Assembly (NCBI GenBank): GCA_934370915.1
Contig: CAKRNI010000107.1
Coordinates: 1-8,390 of the forward strand
Origin: an uncultured Lachnospiraceae bacterium
GTDB lineage: Bacteria > Bacillota > Clostridia > Lachnospirales > Lachnospiraceae
DNA length: 8,390 nucleotides
Direction: 5' to 3'
The notes under the pieces are model-generated. The model saw nothing but the letters and a program-made list of their open reading frames with translations, had not been told where the DNA came from and did no database searches. Below, piece by piece: positions 1-5,145 of the stretch (positions are counted from its first letter, which is position 1; every line of letters starts with the position of its first letter). Both the position numbers and the translations under genes were made by a program.

Positions 1-128
1 AAGTTCGGACGGGTCATACGGATATCGAAGGTCGTAATATGGCTGTCTCCGGCGACATCCCTGCGGGAAACGTAAACACCCGGAATCAGTTTCAGATGAT
101 TGACAGTGAAGCTTGTGATCTTTTCCAT
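1..128 (-). CDS. luxS: S-ribosylhomocysteine lyase LuxS, N-terminal part (runs off the left edge)
   Basis: This is the first 42 codons of a minus-strand gene. It begins MEKITSFTVNHLKLIPGVYV and continues with SRRDVAGDSHITTFDIRMTRPN. That matches the N-terminus of LuxS: an M-x-K-I-x-SF start, an H-x-K-L-x-PG-V/I-YVSR block and a TTFDIR-x-x-RPN block. LuxS is a cytosolic metal-dependent enzyme of the activated methyl cycle. It cleaves S-ribosylhomocysteine to homocysteine and DPD, the precursor of the AI-2 signal. The metal ligands (HTxEH and a later Cys) lie outside the window, so they cannot be checked. The ATG at 126-128 follows a purine-rich GAAAGGGTG about ten bases upstream on the minus strand. 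The gene has its own promoter near 246-274 and a leader of about 110 nt. Identification is by remembered family sequence; the length and intactness of the rest are unknown. Confidence 0.9.
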   Translation of the reverse strand, partial: MEKITSFTVNHLKLIPGVYVSRRDVAGDSHITTFDIRMTRPN

Positions 129-163
129 AATCAGATACACCCTTTCGTGAGTTTTACTGTTTG

Positions 164-214
164 CTGTTGTATACAGGTTGGAATTTTCCGAACTGAAAAT
201 TCTGTACAATACAG
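164..214 (-). promoter_or_regulatory. Long inverted repeat in the luxS leader, possible cis-acting RNA
   Basis: Outer arms CTGTTGTATACAG (164-176) and CTGTACAATACAG (202-214) are reverse complements except for one 2-nt bulge on each side. They enclose a perfect 8-bp hairpin, GAATTTTC (181-188) and GAAAATTC (195-202), with loop CGAACT; base 202 is shared between the two helices. The structure lies wholly inside the predicted luxS leader. It is not followed by a U-tract in the luxS direction, so it does not look like a simple terminator. The ATACAG segment at 209-214 can also pair with CTGTAT at 232-237, close to the predicted transcript start. I did not recognise a SAM, SAH or other known riboswitch consensus. 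It could also be a protein-binding palindrome in the DNA. Confidence 0.5.
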
Positions 215-245
215 AGGCAGATGCTGTCTGACTGTATCAACTTTT

Positions 246-274
246 ATTATAAAGGGGATACCGTGTGGTTACAA
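246..274 (-). promoter_or_regulatory. luxS promoter (TTGTAA-17-TATAAT)
   Basis: On the minus strand a perfect -10 box TATAAT (246-251) lies exactly 17 bp downstream of a -35 box TTGTAA (269-274, four of six matches to TTGACA). Transcription should start near 238-240, giving luxS a leader of about 110 nt. The assignment is by inspection; the perfect -10, ideal spacing and position upstream of luxS make it convincing. Confidence 0.72.
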
Positions 275-339
275 GATGGAATTTGTAAATTGTCAGTGCC
301 TGTTCAGCAGATCTGCACACTTCAATTGTCAATTTATTC

Positions 340-368
340 TTGTCTCACTTTCTGATTTGTACTATAAT
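340..368 (+). promoter_or_regulatory. Promoter of the FAH-family gene (TTGTCT-17-TATAAT)
   Basis: A -35 box TTGTCT (340-345) lies 17 bp upstream of a perfect -10 box TATAAT (363-368). The predicted start is near 375, giving a leader of about 43 nt before the ATG at 418. The leader contains a short inverted repeat, GGGAT (379-383) and ATCCC (400-404), just before the ribosome binding site AAGGAG (407-412). The promoter is back to back with the luxS promoter, with nothing coding between them. The larB and larC genes downstream may depend on it too, because I see no good promoter directly before either. Confidence 0.75.
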
Positions 369-417
369 AACGTGTAACGGGATTTTTGAACTGAAACATA
401 TCCCATAAGGAGTGGCT

Positions 418-1311
418 ATGAAATTACTGGCATATGAAGTAGACAAAAGATCTTTTTTAGGTGTATTAAACGAGGATGAAACCTGGGTTTATCCGGTTTC
501 TGCTGCGGGAATGGAATATCGGTCCATGAAGGAACTGATCCGCGAAGCGGGACCGTCTGAGATGGAAATGCTGGATTATATTTCAAAGAAAGCCCCGGGT
601 GATGTTATGGGAGCGGCACCGGTGGACGAGATCCGGGTCGTATCTCCGATCGCGGAGCCGGATCAGGACATTATCTGCCTGGGAATCAATTATATGGATC
701 ATGCGAAAGAGTCTGCGAGATTCAAGAAAGAGGAATTCTCAAAGCCGGAGAAAGCAATTTATTTCTCCAAGCGCGTAAATCGCACAAATGATCCGGACGG
801 AATCATTCCGGCGCATAAAAACCTGACAAACCAGCTGGATTATGAGGCGGAGCTTGCCGTTATCATCAAGAAAGACGCAAAGGACGTAAAGCCGGGAGAG
901 GTAAAAGACTATATTTTCGGCTATACGATCATGAACGATGTCAGCGCCAGAGAGGTGCAGACGGAACATAAACAGTGGTATTTCGGAAAGAGTCTGGACG
1001 GATTTACACCGCTTGGACCGTGTATCATGACTGCGGATTCCACTGCGTTTCCACCGGTGTTAAAGATTCAGTCTAAGGTAAACGGAGAACTCCGCCAGAA
1101 TTCCAATACAGGGCTCTTTATCCATGGAATCGAGGAAGTGATCTGTGAACTCACACAGGGCATGACCTTGAAAGCGGGAACGATCATCGCAACAGGAACG
1201 CCGGCAGGAGTCGGTATGGGATTCGTTCCGCCGAAATTCCTTGAGACAGGGGACGTTGTAGAGTGCATAATCGAAGGAATCGGTACACTCCGGAATACGG
1301 TTGGTGAGTAG
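418..1311 (+). CDS. Fumarylacetoacetate hydrolase (FAH) family protein
   Basis: The product is 297 residues, the usual size for bacterial single-domain-plus-cap FAH proteins, which are cytosolic divalent-metal enzymes. Members hydrolyse, isomerise or decarboxylate 2-oxo-acid compounds such as acylpyruvates, oxaloacetate and 2-hydroxyhepta-2,4-diene-dioate. The core begins with CLGINYMDHAKES (about 87-99), matching the family G-x-N-Y-x-x-H-A-x-E motif with catalytic His95. It continues with LDYEAEL (140-146), giving metal ligands Glu143 and Glu145, and NDVSARE (173-179), giving Asp174. Later blocks are GKSLDGFTPLGP (190-201), VNGELRQNSNT (221-231) and GTIIATGTPAGVG (254-266). All expected ligands are present, so it should be active. 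The N-terminal 75 residues are the variable cap domain. I chose the ATG at 418 because AAGGAG sits 5 nt upstream; the in-frame GTG at 412 overlaps that ribosome binding site. The substrate is unknown. Automatic labels for such genes (ureidoglycolate lyase, CHMI isomerase) would be guesses. Confidence 0.9.
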   Translation: MKLLAYEVDKRSFLGVLNEDETWVYPVSAAGMEYRSMKELIREAGPSEMEMLDYISKKAPGDVMGAAPVDEIRVVSPIAEPDQDIICLGINYMDHAKESARFKKEEFSKPEKAIYFSKRVNRTNDPDGIIPAHKNLTNQLDYEAELAVIIKKDAKDVKPGEVKDYIFGYTIMNDVSAREVQTEHKQWYFGKSLDGFTPLGPCIMTADSTAFPPVLKIQSKVNGELRQNSNTGLFIHGIEEVICELTQGMTLKAGTIIATGTPAGVGMGFVPPKFLETGDVVECIIEGIGTLRNTVGE

Positions 1312-1322
1312 ATGCCGGATTG

Positions 1323-1340
1323 GTGTGCTCACACGGTGTG
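1323..1340. repeat. Overlapping GTGTG/CACAC palindromes after the FAH gene
   Basis: GTGTG (1323-1327), CACAC (1330-1334) and GTGTG (1336-1340) form two overlapping inverted repeats that share the middle arm. The gaps (2 nt and 1 nt) are too short for full RNA hairpins. If the site is functional it is more likely a DNA-binding site. It lies 12 bases after the FAH stop and upstream of the hairpin before larB. It could also be chance. Confidence 0.25.
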
Positions 1341-1377
1341 GAAGACATGCATCATAAAAATTAAGAGGAGAATAGTT

Positions 1378-1436
1378 GCCATGAAGGGAGCAGAAAGCCG
1401 GTCAGAACGACGGGCTGCTCTTTTCATGGCTTTTTT
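1378..1436 (+). terminator. Strong hairpin terminator or attenuator between the FAH gene and larB
   Basis: The left arm GCCATGAAGGGAGCAG (1378-1393) pairs over 16 bp with the right arm CTGCTCTTTTCATGGC (1415-1430), with only two G-U pairs. The 21-nt interior can fold further (GTC 1401-1403 with GAC 1409-1411). Six T residues (1431-1436) follow directly, so this has full intrinsic-terminator architecture in the + direction. It either ends the FAH transcript or acts as an attenuator for larBC. The attenuator reading gains some weight because no convincing promoter separates it from larB and a small reading frame crosses it. Part of the right arm (1415-1422) can pair, with one mismatch, with AAGAGGAG at 1363-1370. 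Confidence 0.85.
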
Positions 1437-1455
1437 GTGCAACAGAAAATTCTGA
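1381..1455 (+). CDS. Possible 24-codon leader peptide spanning the terminator
   Basis: An ATG at 1381, ten bases after a strong AAGAGGAG (1363-1370), opens a 24-codon frame beginning MKGAESRSERRAALF and ending at TGA 1453-1455. Its start lies in the left arm of the terminator hairpin and its stop beyond the T-tract. A translating ribosome would therefore melt the hairpin. I recognise no family, and the composition (Arg- and Ala-rich, then a short hydrophobic stretch) gives no clear sign of a regulated codon run. The good ribosome binding site is the main support. It could equally be a chance frame in a terminator, so confidence is low. Confidence 0.3.
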   Translation: MKGAESRSERRAALFMAFLCNRKF

Positions 1456-1473
1456 GGAAGTCCCTGTTACACA
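1436..1473 (+). repeat. Imperfect hairpin in the larB leader
   Basis: TGTGCAACAG (1436-1445) and CTGTTACACA (1464-1473) are complementary at nine of ten positions, with an 18-nt loop. They lie between the terminator and the larB ribosome binding site (GAGG at 1482-1485). The hairpin starts in the terminator's T-tract, so the two structures compete only at the edge. It may be an mRNA 5'-end stabiliser, part of an attenuation system, or without function. Confidence 0.3.
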
Positions 1474-1494
1474 AAAAGCGTGAGGAAATTATAC

Positions 1495-2280
1495 ATGGAA
1501 AATATACGGGAAATGTTGAAAAAGGTAGCGGCGGGAGAGCTGTCTGTGGATAACGCCGTTCTGGAGCTGAAGAAAGAGCCGTTTACGGCAGCAGGATACG
1601 ATGATCTGGGATTCGCGAAGCTGGATACCCACCGGAAGCTGCGTCAGGGTGCGGCGGAAGTGATCTACGGCGCGGGAAAAACTCCGGAACAGATCGCCGG
1701 AATCGTGGAGGCAATGAAAAAGCGGGGACAGGAGACGATCCTGATCACCCGTGTTGACGAGGAAAAGAGCCGGGAGACGGAGCAGTTGTTGGCAGAATTG
1801 TATCCGACCGGCAGCGGATATCAATATTTTAAGGAAGCGAAGGTCGCGATCTGCGGAAGCTTCCCGGAAAAAGACGGCGTTGGGACGATCGTTGTGGCGA
1901 CCGGCGGAACCAGTGATATTCCGGTCGCGGAGGAGGCGGCACTCACGGCGGAGGCTCTGGGGAATCAGGTGGAACGTCTTTATGACGTGGGTGTCGCGGG
2001 ACTTCACCGCCTGATCTCCCACATGGACTCCATCATGAACGCCCGCGTGATCATCGCAATCGCGGGTATGGAAGGCGCACTTGCCAGCGTCATCGGAGGT
2101 CTCGCCGACTGCCCGGTGATCGCGGTGCCGACCAGCATCGGATACGGTGCGTCCTTCGGGGGCGTGTCAGCGCTTCTCTCCATGCTGAATTCCTGCGCCA
2201 GCGGTGTCAGCGTTGTGAATATCGATAACGGCTTTGGAGCCGGGTATCTGGCGAGCATGATGAACCATATGCGTGGATAA
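1495..2280 (+). CDS. larB: LarB, pyridinium-3,5-biscarboxylate mononucleotide synthase (nickel-pincer cofactor biosynthesis)
   Basis: The product is 261 residues, normal for LarB. LarB carboxylates the pyridinium ring of nicotinic acid adenine dinucleotide and hydrolyses its phosphoanhydride. This is the first step toward the nickel-pincer nucleotide used by lactate racemase LarA and its relatives. The N-terminal part carries GFAKLDTHRKLRQGAAEVIYGAGKT (39-62) in recognisable LarB form. The C-terminal half is the PurE-like domain: VVATGGTSDIPVAEEA (133-148), YDVGVAGLHRL (163-173), AIAGMEGALASVIGGLADCPV (188-208) and TSIGYGASFGGVSALLSMLNSC (213-234), ending with VNIDNGFGAGYLASMM. Cys234 in LNSCASG corresponds, from memory of the Lactiplantibacillus enzyme, to the cysteine that forms a covalent adduct with the pyridinium ring. 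I chose the ATG at 1495, which has GAGG nine bases upstream; the in-frame GTG at 1480 lacks a ribosome binding site. larC follows after 105 bp in the same direction. Confidence 0.95.
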   Translation: MENIREMLKKVAAGELSVDNAVLELKKEPFTAAGYDDLGFAKLDTHRKLRQGAAEVIYGAGKTPEQIAGIVEAMKKRGQETILITRVDEEKSRETEQLLAELYPTGSGYQYFKEAKVAICGSFPEKDGVGTIVVATGGTSDIPVAEEAALTAEALGNQVERLYDVGVAGLHRLISHMDSIMNARVIIAIAGMEGALASVIGGLADCPVIAVPTSIGYGASFGGVSALLSMLNSCASGVSVVNIDNGFGAGYLASMMNHMRG

Positions 2281-2282
2281 AA

Positions 2283-2297
2283 GACTGAAAATCAGTC
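2283..2297 (+). repeat. Short perfect hairpin just after larB
   Basis: GACTGA (2283-2288), loop AAA, TCAGTC (2292-2297) begins two bases after the larB stop codon. No T-tract follows, so it is not an intrinsic terminator. It may mark the 3' end of larB for RNA processing or protect it from exonucleases. The rest of the 105-bp gap to larC shows no convincing promoter, only an AT-rich run at 2341-2370 before the larC ribosome binding site GAGGTG (2372-2377). Confidence 0.4.
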
Positions 2298-2385
2298 CGA
2301 ACCGCTGTGCGTCTGGAGAAAGATGCCGGCGGCAGGTGCAATGAAAAAATAATTTGCGTAATTTTTAAAACGAGGTGAAAATAAT

Positions 2386-3828
2386 ATGAAGACATTATAT
2401 TTTGACTGTGGAATGGGCGCTGCCGGAGATATGCTGATGGCATCTCTCTACGAAATCTGCCCGGATAAAGAGAGATTTTTGAAGATGATGAACGGGATGG
2501 GGCTTCCGGGGCTTTCCGTTGAAGCAGAACCGTCAGTAAAGTGCGGGATTACCGGGACGCATATGAAAGTGGCGATCCATGGGGAAGAAGAGGAGAGTGT
2601 GGATGTTGATCTGCAGGGGCATGAGCACCATCACGATCATGATGAAGATCACCATTATACTCATGACCATGAAGACAGTCATCATACCCATGAGCATCAC
2701 CACGACCATGAAGGTGACCATCATGACCATAGCCATGAAGACCACCATCATTCCCATGAAATGGCAGAGTCGGCAGCAGAACAGACGATTCATGAGCATA
2801 CACATGATGGCCAGTTCGAGCATCACCACGATGATCAGAGCGATCTCGATCACGATCATGACCACCATCACGATCACGGCCATACCCACCACCATCACGC
2901 CAGCATGGCGGGCATCTCTCACATTATCGAGCACTTAGACCTTCCGGAAGAGGTTAAAGCGGATGTTATAGCCGTTTATCAGTTGATCGCCGAGGCGGAA
3001 TCCCACGTCCATGGAAAGACTGTCGAGGAGATCCACTTCCACGAGGTCGGCACCGCCGACGCGATCGCGGACATCGCCGGAGTCTGCCTCTTAATGCACA
3101 TGATCGCTCCGCAGAAGGTTATCGCATCCCCGATCCATGTCGGAAGCGGAAATGTCCATTGTGCCCACGGAATCCTTCCGGTTCCGGCACCTGCGACAGC
3201 CTTCATTTTACAGGGACTTCCGATCTACAGCGGAGTCATCAAAGGCGAACTCTGCACCCCGACCGGAGCGGCACTGTTAAAGCACTTTGTGACAGAATTT
3301 AAGGAAATGCCGGTTATGCGGACCGCTGCCATCGGTTACGGTATGGGAAAGAAAGACTTTGAGCGTGCCAACTGCGTGCGCGTCCTCTTAGGCGAGACAG
3401 AGGAGAATGGAAGTGAAGTGACAGAGCTCTCCTGCAACCTCGACGATATGACACCGGAAGCTCTCGGCTTCGTTCAGGAGATCCTCTTCGCCGCAGGTGC
3501 CCTTGAGGTCTACACGATCCCGATCGGTATGAAAAAGAGCCGTCCGGGTACTCTCCTGACCTGCATGTGCCGCTGTAATGACAAAGAAAAGATGGTTTCC
3601 CTGCTCTTCAAGCACACAACAACGCTTGGCATCCGTGAGAGTATCAGCAAACGCTACACCCTGACAAGAACCATGAAAGAACACGAGACCCCATACGGTG
3701 TGGTCCGGGAGAAGGTTTCCGAAGGCTACGGTGTGGTTCGTGGAAAGCTGGAATATGAAGACCTTGCAAAGATCGCGAAAGAGCAGGGGATGTCGTTAGA
3801 AGATGTGAAAAAACTGATTGGTAAGTAG
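2386..3828 (+). CDS. larC: LarC, nickel-pincer cofactor nickel insertion protein with a large His-rich insert
   Basis: LarC is the cytosolic CTP-dependent cyclometallase that inserts nickel into the pincer ligand in the last step of cofactor synthesis. The product is 480 residues against roughly 400-430 for typical full-length LarC; the excess is the His-rich insert at 79-171. The start MKTLYFDCGMGAAGDM is the family's N-terminal block. After the insert come EEIHFHEVGTADAIADIAG (214-232), SGNVHCAHGILPVPAPAT (254-271) and GELCTPTGAALLKHF (287-301). The LarC2 domain starts near SCNLDDMTPEALGF (349-362). In Lactiplantibacillus plantarum larC1 and larC2 are separate frames joined by programmed frameshifting. 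Here the junction around residues 336-346 is in one continuous frame, so none is needed. GAGGTG lies 8 nt before the ATG. larB is 105 bp upstream and probably co-transcribed. Neither larA nor larE is present nearby. The insert probably binds or stores nickel, which is inference from composition. Confidence 0.95.
   Translation: MKTLYFDCGMGAAGDMLMASLYEICPDKERFLKMMNGMGLPGLSVEAEPSVKCGITGTHMKVAIHGEEEESVDVDLQGHEHHHDHDEDHHYTHDHEDSHHTHEHHHDHEGDHHDHSHEDHHHSHEMAESAAEQTIHEHTHDGQFEHHHDDQSDLDHDHDHHHDHGHTHHHHASMAGISHIIEHLDLPEEVKADVIAVYQLIAEAESHVHGKTVEEIHFHEVGTADAIADIAGVCLLMHMIAPQKVIASPIHVGSGNVHCAHGILPVPAPATAFILQGLPIYSGVIKGELCTPTGAALLKHFVTEFKEMPVMRTAAIGYGMGKKDFERANCVRVLLGETEENGSEVTELSCNLDDMTPEALGFVQEILFAAGALEVYTIPIGMKKSRPGTLLTCMCRCNDKEKMVSLLFKHTTTLGIRESISKRYTLTRTMKEHETPYGVVREKVSEGYGVVRGKLEYEDLAKIAKEQGMSLEDVKKLIGK
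2620..2898 (+). repeat. Histidine-codon-rich, imperfectly repetitive tract inside larC
   Basis: Ninety-three codons (residues 79-171 of LarC) encode about 41 His, with Asp, Glu, Ser and Thr between them, in patterns such as HHHDHDEDHH and HDHEDSHH. Runs of CAT/CAC with the recurring unit CCATGAAG (three copies between about 2667 and 2750) make the DNA imperfectly repetitive. The tract may therefore vary in length between strains by slippage. A central break (MAESAAEQTI, 126-135) splits it into two His clusters. His-rich loops are known in some LarC proteins and other nickel chaperones such as HypB. This one is long. Confidence 0.85.
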
Positions 3829-3841
3829 AATACAATAAGAC

Positions 3842-3875
3842 GAAGAAGAGCGGCCCTGGCGGATCGCTCTTCTTC
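3842..3875. terminator. Hairpin terminator between convergent larC and the M20D gene
   Basis: GAAGAAGAGCG (3842-3852) and CGCTCTTCTTC (3865-3875) form a perfect 11-bp stem with a 12-nt loop, 14 bases after the larC stop. The right arm ends in a pyrimidine-rich CTTCTTC followed by ATATATA rather than a clean T-run. On the minus strand it is followed by a moderately T-rich stretch. It is most likely the larC terminator and may work in both directions for the two converging operons. Confidence 0.6.
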
Positions 3876-3882
3876 ATATATA

Positions 3883-3952
3883 GGGGCATCAGGTAAAGTC
3901 CGGATAATTCTGAACTTCTGGCGTACACCTGTGCCCCCGGAGGAAAGAGGGG
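3883..3952. repeat. Nested inverted repeats in the convergent intergenic region
   Basis: GGGGCA-T-CAGGT (3883-3894) pairs with ACCTG-TGCCCC (3927-3937) over 11 bp with one bulged T, enclosing 32 nt that can form a small inner stem (CCGGA with TCTGG). The same C-run (3934-3938) can instead pair with GGGG at 3949-3952. In the minus direction this lies directly after the M20D stop codon, so it may protect or terminate that transcript. No T-tract follows on either strand. I see no gene in the 138 bp between larC and the M20D gene. Confidence 0.45.
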
Positions 3953-3966
3953 TATGAGATGGTATA

Positions 3967-5142
3967 TCAATGCAGGTATCTCAGCGCAAGTCCCGCGAAA
4001 ACGGATGCACCGGAGGTAATCGCCTGTTCATCAAACACGATTCCGGCATTGTGCAGTGGGCGGGAAGATGCCGGATCATCATTTCTTGTTCCAATCCGGA
4101 ACATAGCACCAGGAACTTTTTCGAGGTATCTGGCAAAATCCTCAGATCCCATGGATGGAGTAGCGAGAGTGACTACATGGTCAGCACCGAGTCCTTCAGC
4201 AGCTGCCTGTTCAATAAGATCCACAACATGGCTGTCGCAGACAACGGCAGGGACGCCTTTCTGGTAAACAATGTCACATTCTGCCCCCATGGCCGCAGCG
4301 CCGTGGGAAACGATCTGCCGGATTTTTTCTTCCATCAGGGCACGGGTCTCGTTGCTGACAGTGCGCACAGTTCCTTCCATAACGACTTCGTCAGGAATAA
4401 TGTTGGCTGCAGTACCGCCGGTGATCTTTCCGATGGTGAGGACTGCGGAATCGAGAGGTGCGATCGTCCTCGAAATAATGGTCTGTAATTCTGTTAGAAT
4501 GTATGCGGATGTCATGACCGGATCGATGCTCTTGTGGGGATGTGCGCCGTGTCCGCCTTTTCCACGGATCGTGAGCTTTACTGTGTCAGAGGAAGCCATA
4601 AAGGAGCCGCGACGAATGCCGATGGTTCCCGCCGGAATATCCGGCCAGCAATGAAGACCGACAGCGAAATCCGGGTGATATTTTTCAAAAACGCCGGAAT
4701 CAATGACCATCTGAGATCCGCTTAAGCGTTCTTCAGCAGGCTGGAACAGGAATAGAACCGTTCCTTTGAGCTCATCACGAAGGAAACTTAAAACCCGTGC
4801 AGCCAACAGCAGGGCGGTCGTATGGATGTCATGTCCGCAGCTGTGGCAGATTCCGGTATTTTCTGATGCGAAGGGAAGTCCTGATTTTTCGACCATCGGA
4901 AGTGCATCGATGTCGGCACGGAGAAGAATGGTATGTCCATCCTCCCTGCCTTTTAAAATACCGAGAACACCGGATTTAAACGGAATATCGGAAATTTCAA
5001 TGCCATACTTGAGAAGCTGCTGACATATGAATTCCGTTGTATTTTTTTCCTCCATGGACAGCTCCGGATGGCGGTGAATATGACGCCGGATCTCGATGGC
5101 ATCATTTGTATATTGTTGGATCAGTTCGTTTACTTTACTCAT
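3967..5142 (-). CDS. M20D family metallo-amidohydrolase (N-acyl-amino-acid / hippurate hydrolase type)
   Basis: The product is 391 residues, a normal size for the M20D group (HipO, N-acetyldiaminopimelate deacetylase, IAA-amino-acid hydrolase, AbgA/B-like). These cytosolic dinuclear metal enzymes cleave the amide bond of N-acylated amino acids or peptides. Motifs in order are RRHIHRHPELSMEE (19-32), RADIDALPM (75-83), CHSCGHDIHTTALL (99-112) with ligands Cys102 and His104, and FQPAEE (133-138) with catalytic Glu137 and ligand Glu138. Then come GLHCWP (162-167, His164), the dimerisation-domain GKGGHGAHPH (194-203), and PSMGSEDFARYL with RPLHNAGIVFDE (His364). All catalytic and metal residues are present. 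The ATG starts three bases after the stop of the upstream symporter gene, with AAGAAGG inside that gene's last codons serving as ribosome binding site. The two genes are therefore translationally coupled and probably share a substrate pathway. The exact substrate cannot be read from sequence. Confidence 0.92.
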   Translation of the reverse strand: MSKVNELIQQYTNDAIEIRRHIHRHPELSMEEKNTTEFICQQLLKYGIEISDIPFKSGVLGILKGREDGHTILLRADIDALPMVEKSGLPFASENTGICHSCGHDIHTTALLLAARVLSFLRDELKGTVLFLFQPAEERLSGSQMVIDSGVFEKYHPDFAVGLHCWPDIPAGTIGIRRGSFMASSDTVKLTIRGKGGHGAHPHKSIDPVMTSAYILTELQTIISRTIAPLDSAVLTIGKITGGTAANIIPDEVVMEGTVRTVSNETRALMEEKIRQIVSHGAAAMGAECDIVYQKGVPAVVCDSHVVDLIEQAAAEGLGADHVVTLATPSMGSEDFARYLEKVPGAMFRIGTRNDDPASSRPLHNAGIVFDEQAITSGASVFAGLALRYLH

Positions 5143-5145
5143 AAA

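Noticed and set aside
129..240. SAM-I riboswitch upstream of luxS
   Set aside because: The conserved SAM-I core sequences were not visible on the minus strand; only novel-looking stems were seen.
39..377. Open frame of 112 codons on the + strand at the left end
   Set aside because: It lies over the minus-strand luxS start and the divergent promoter region, has no ribosome binding site and resembles no family; the luxS reading is clear.
412..417. GTG start two codons upstream for the FAH gene
   Set aside because: It overlaps the AAGGAG ribosome binding site, which is correctly spaced for the ATG at 418.
1489..2022. Long minus-strand frame opposite larB
   Set aside because: It is a shadow of larB with no ribosome binding site or recognisable domain, while larB motifs are unambiguous.
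2620..2898. Repetitive DNA that might be a CRISPR or tandem-repeat array
   Set aside because: The units are irregular, in frame and explained by CAT/CAC codons; there are no constant repeats with unique spacers.
2533..2934. Minus-strand frame encoding a Met/Val/Ile-rich, membrane-like protein
   Set aside because: It is the antisense of His codons (CAT read backwards gives ATG, Met), an artefact of the His-rich larC tract.
3390..3425. Programmed frameshift between LarC1 and LarC2
   Set aside because: Residues 336-346 are continuous in one frame and both domains are intact, so no frameshift is needed.
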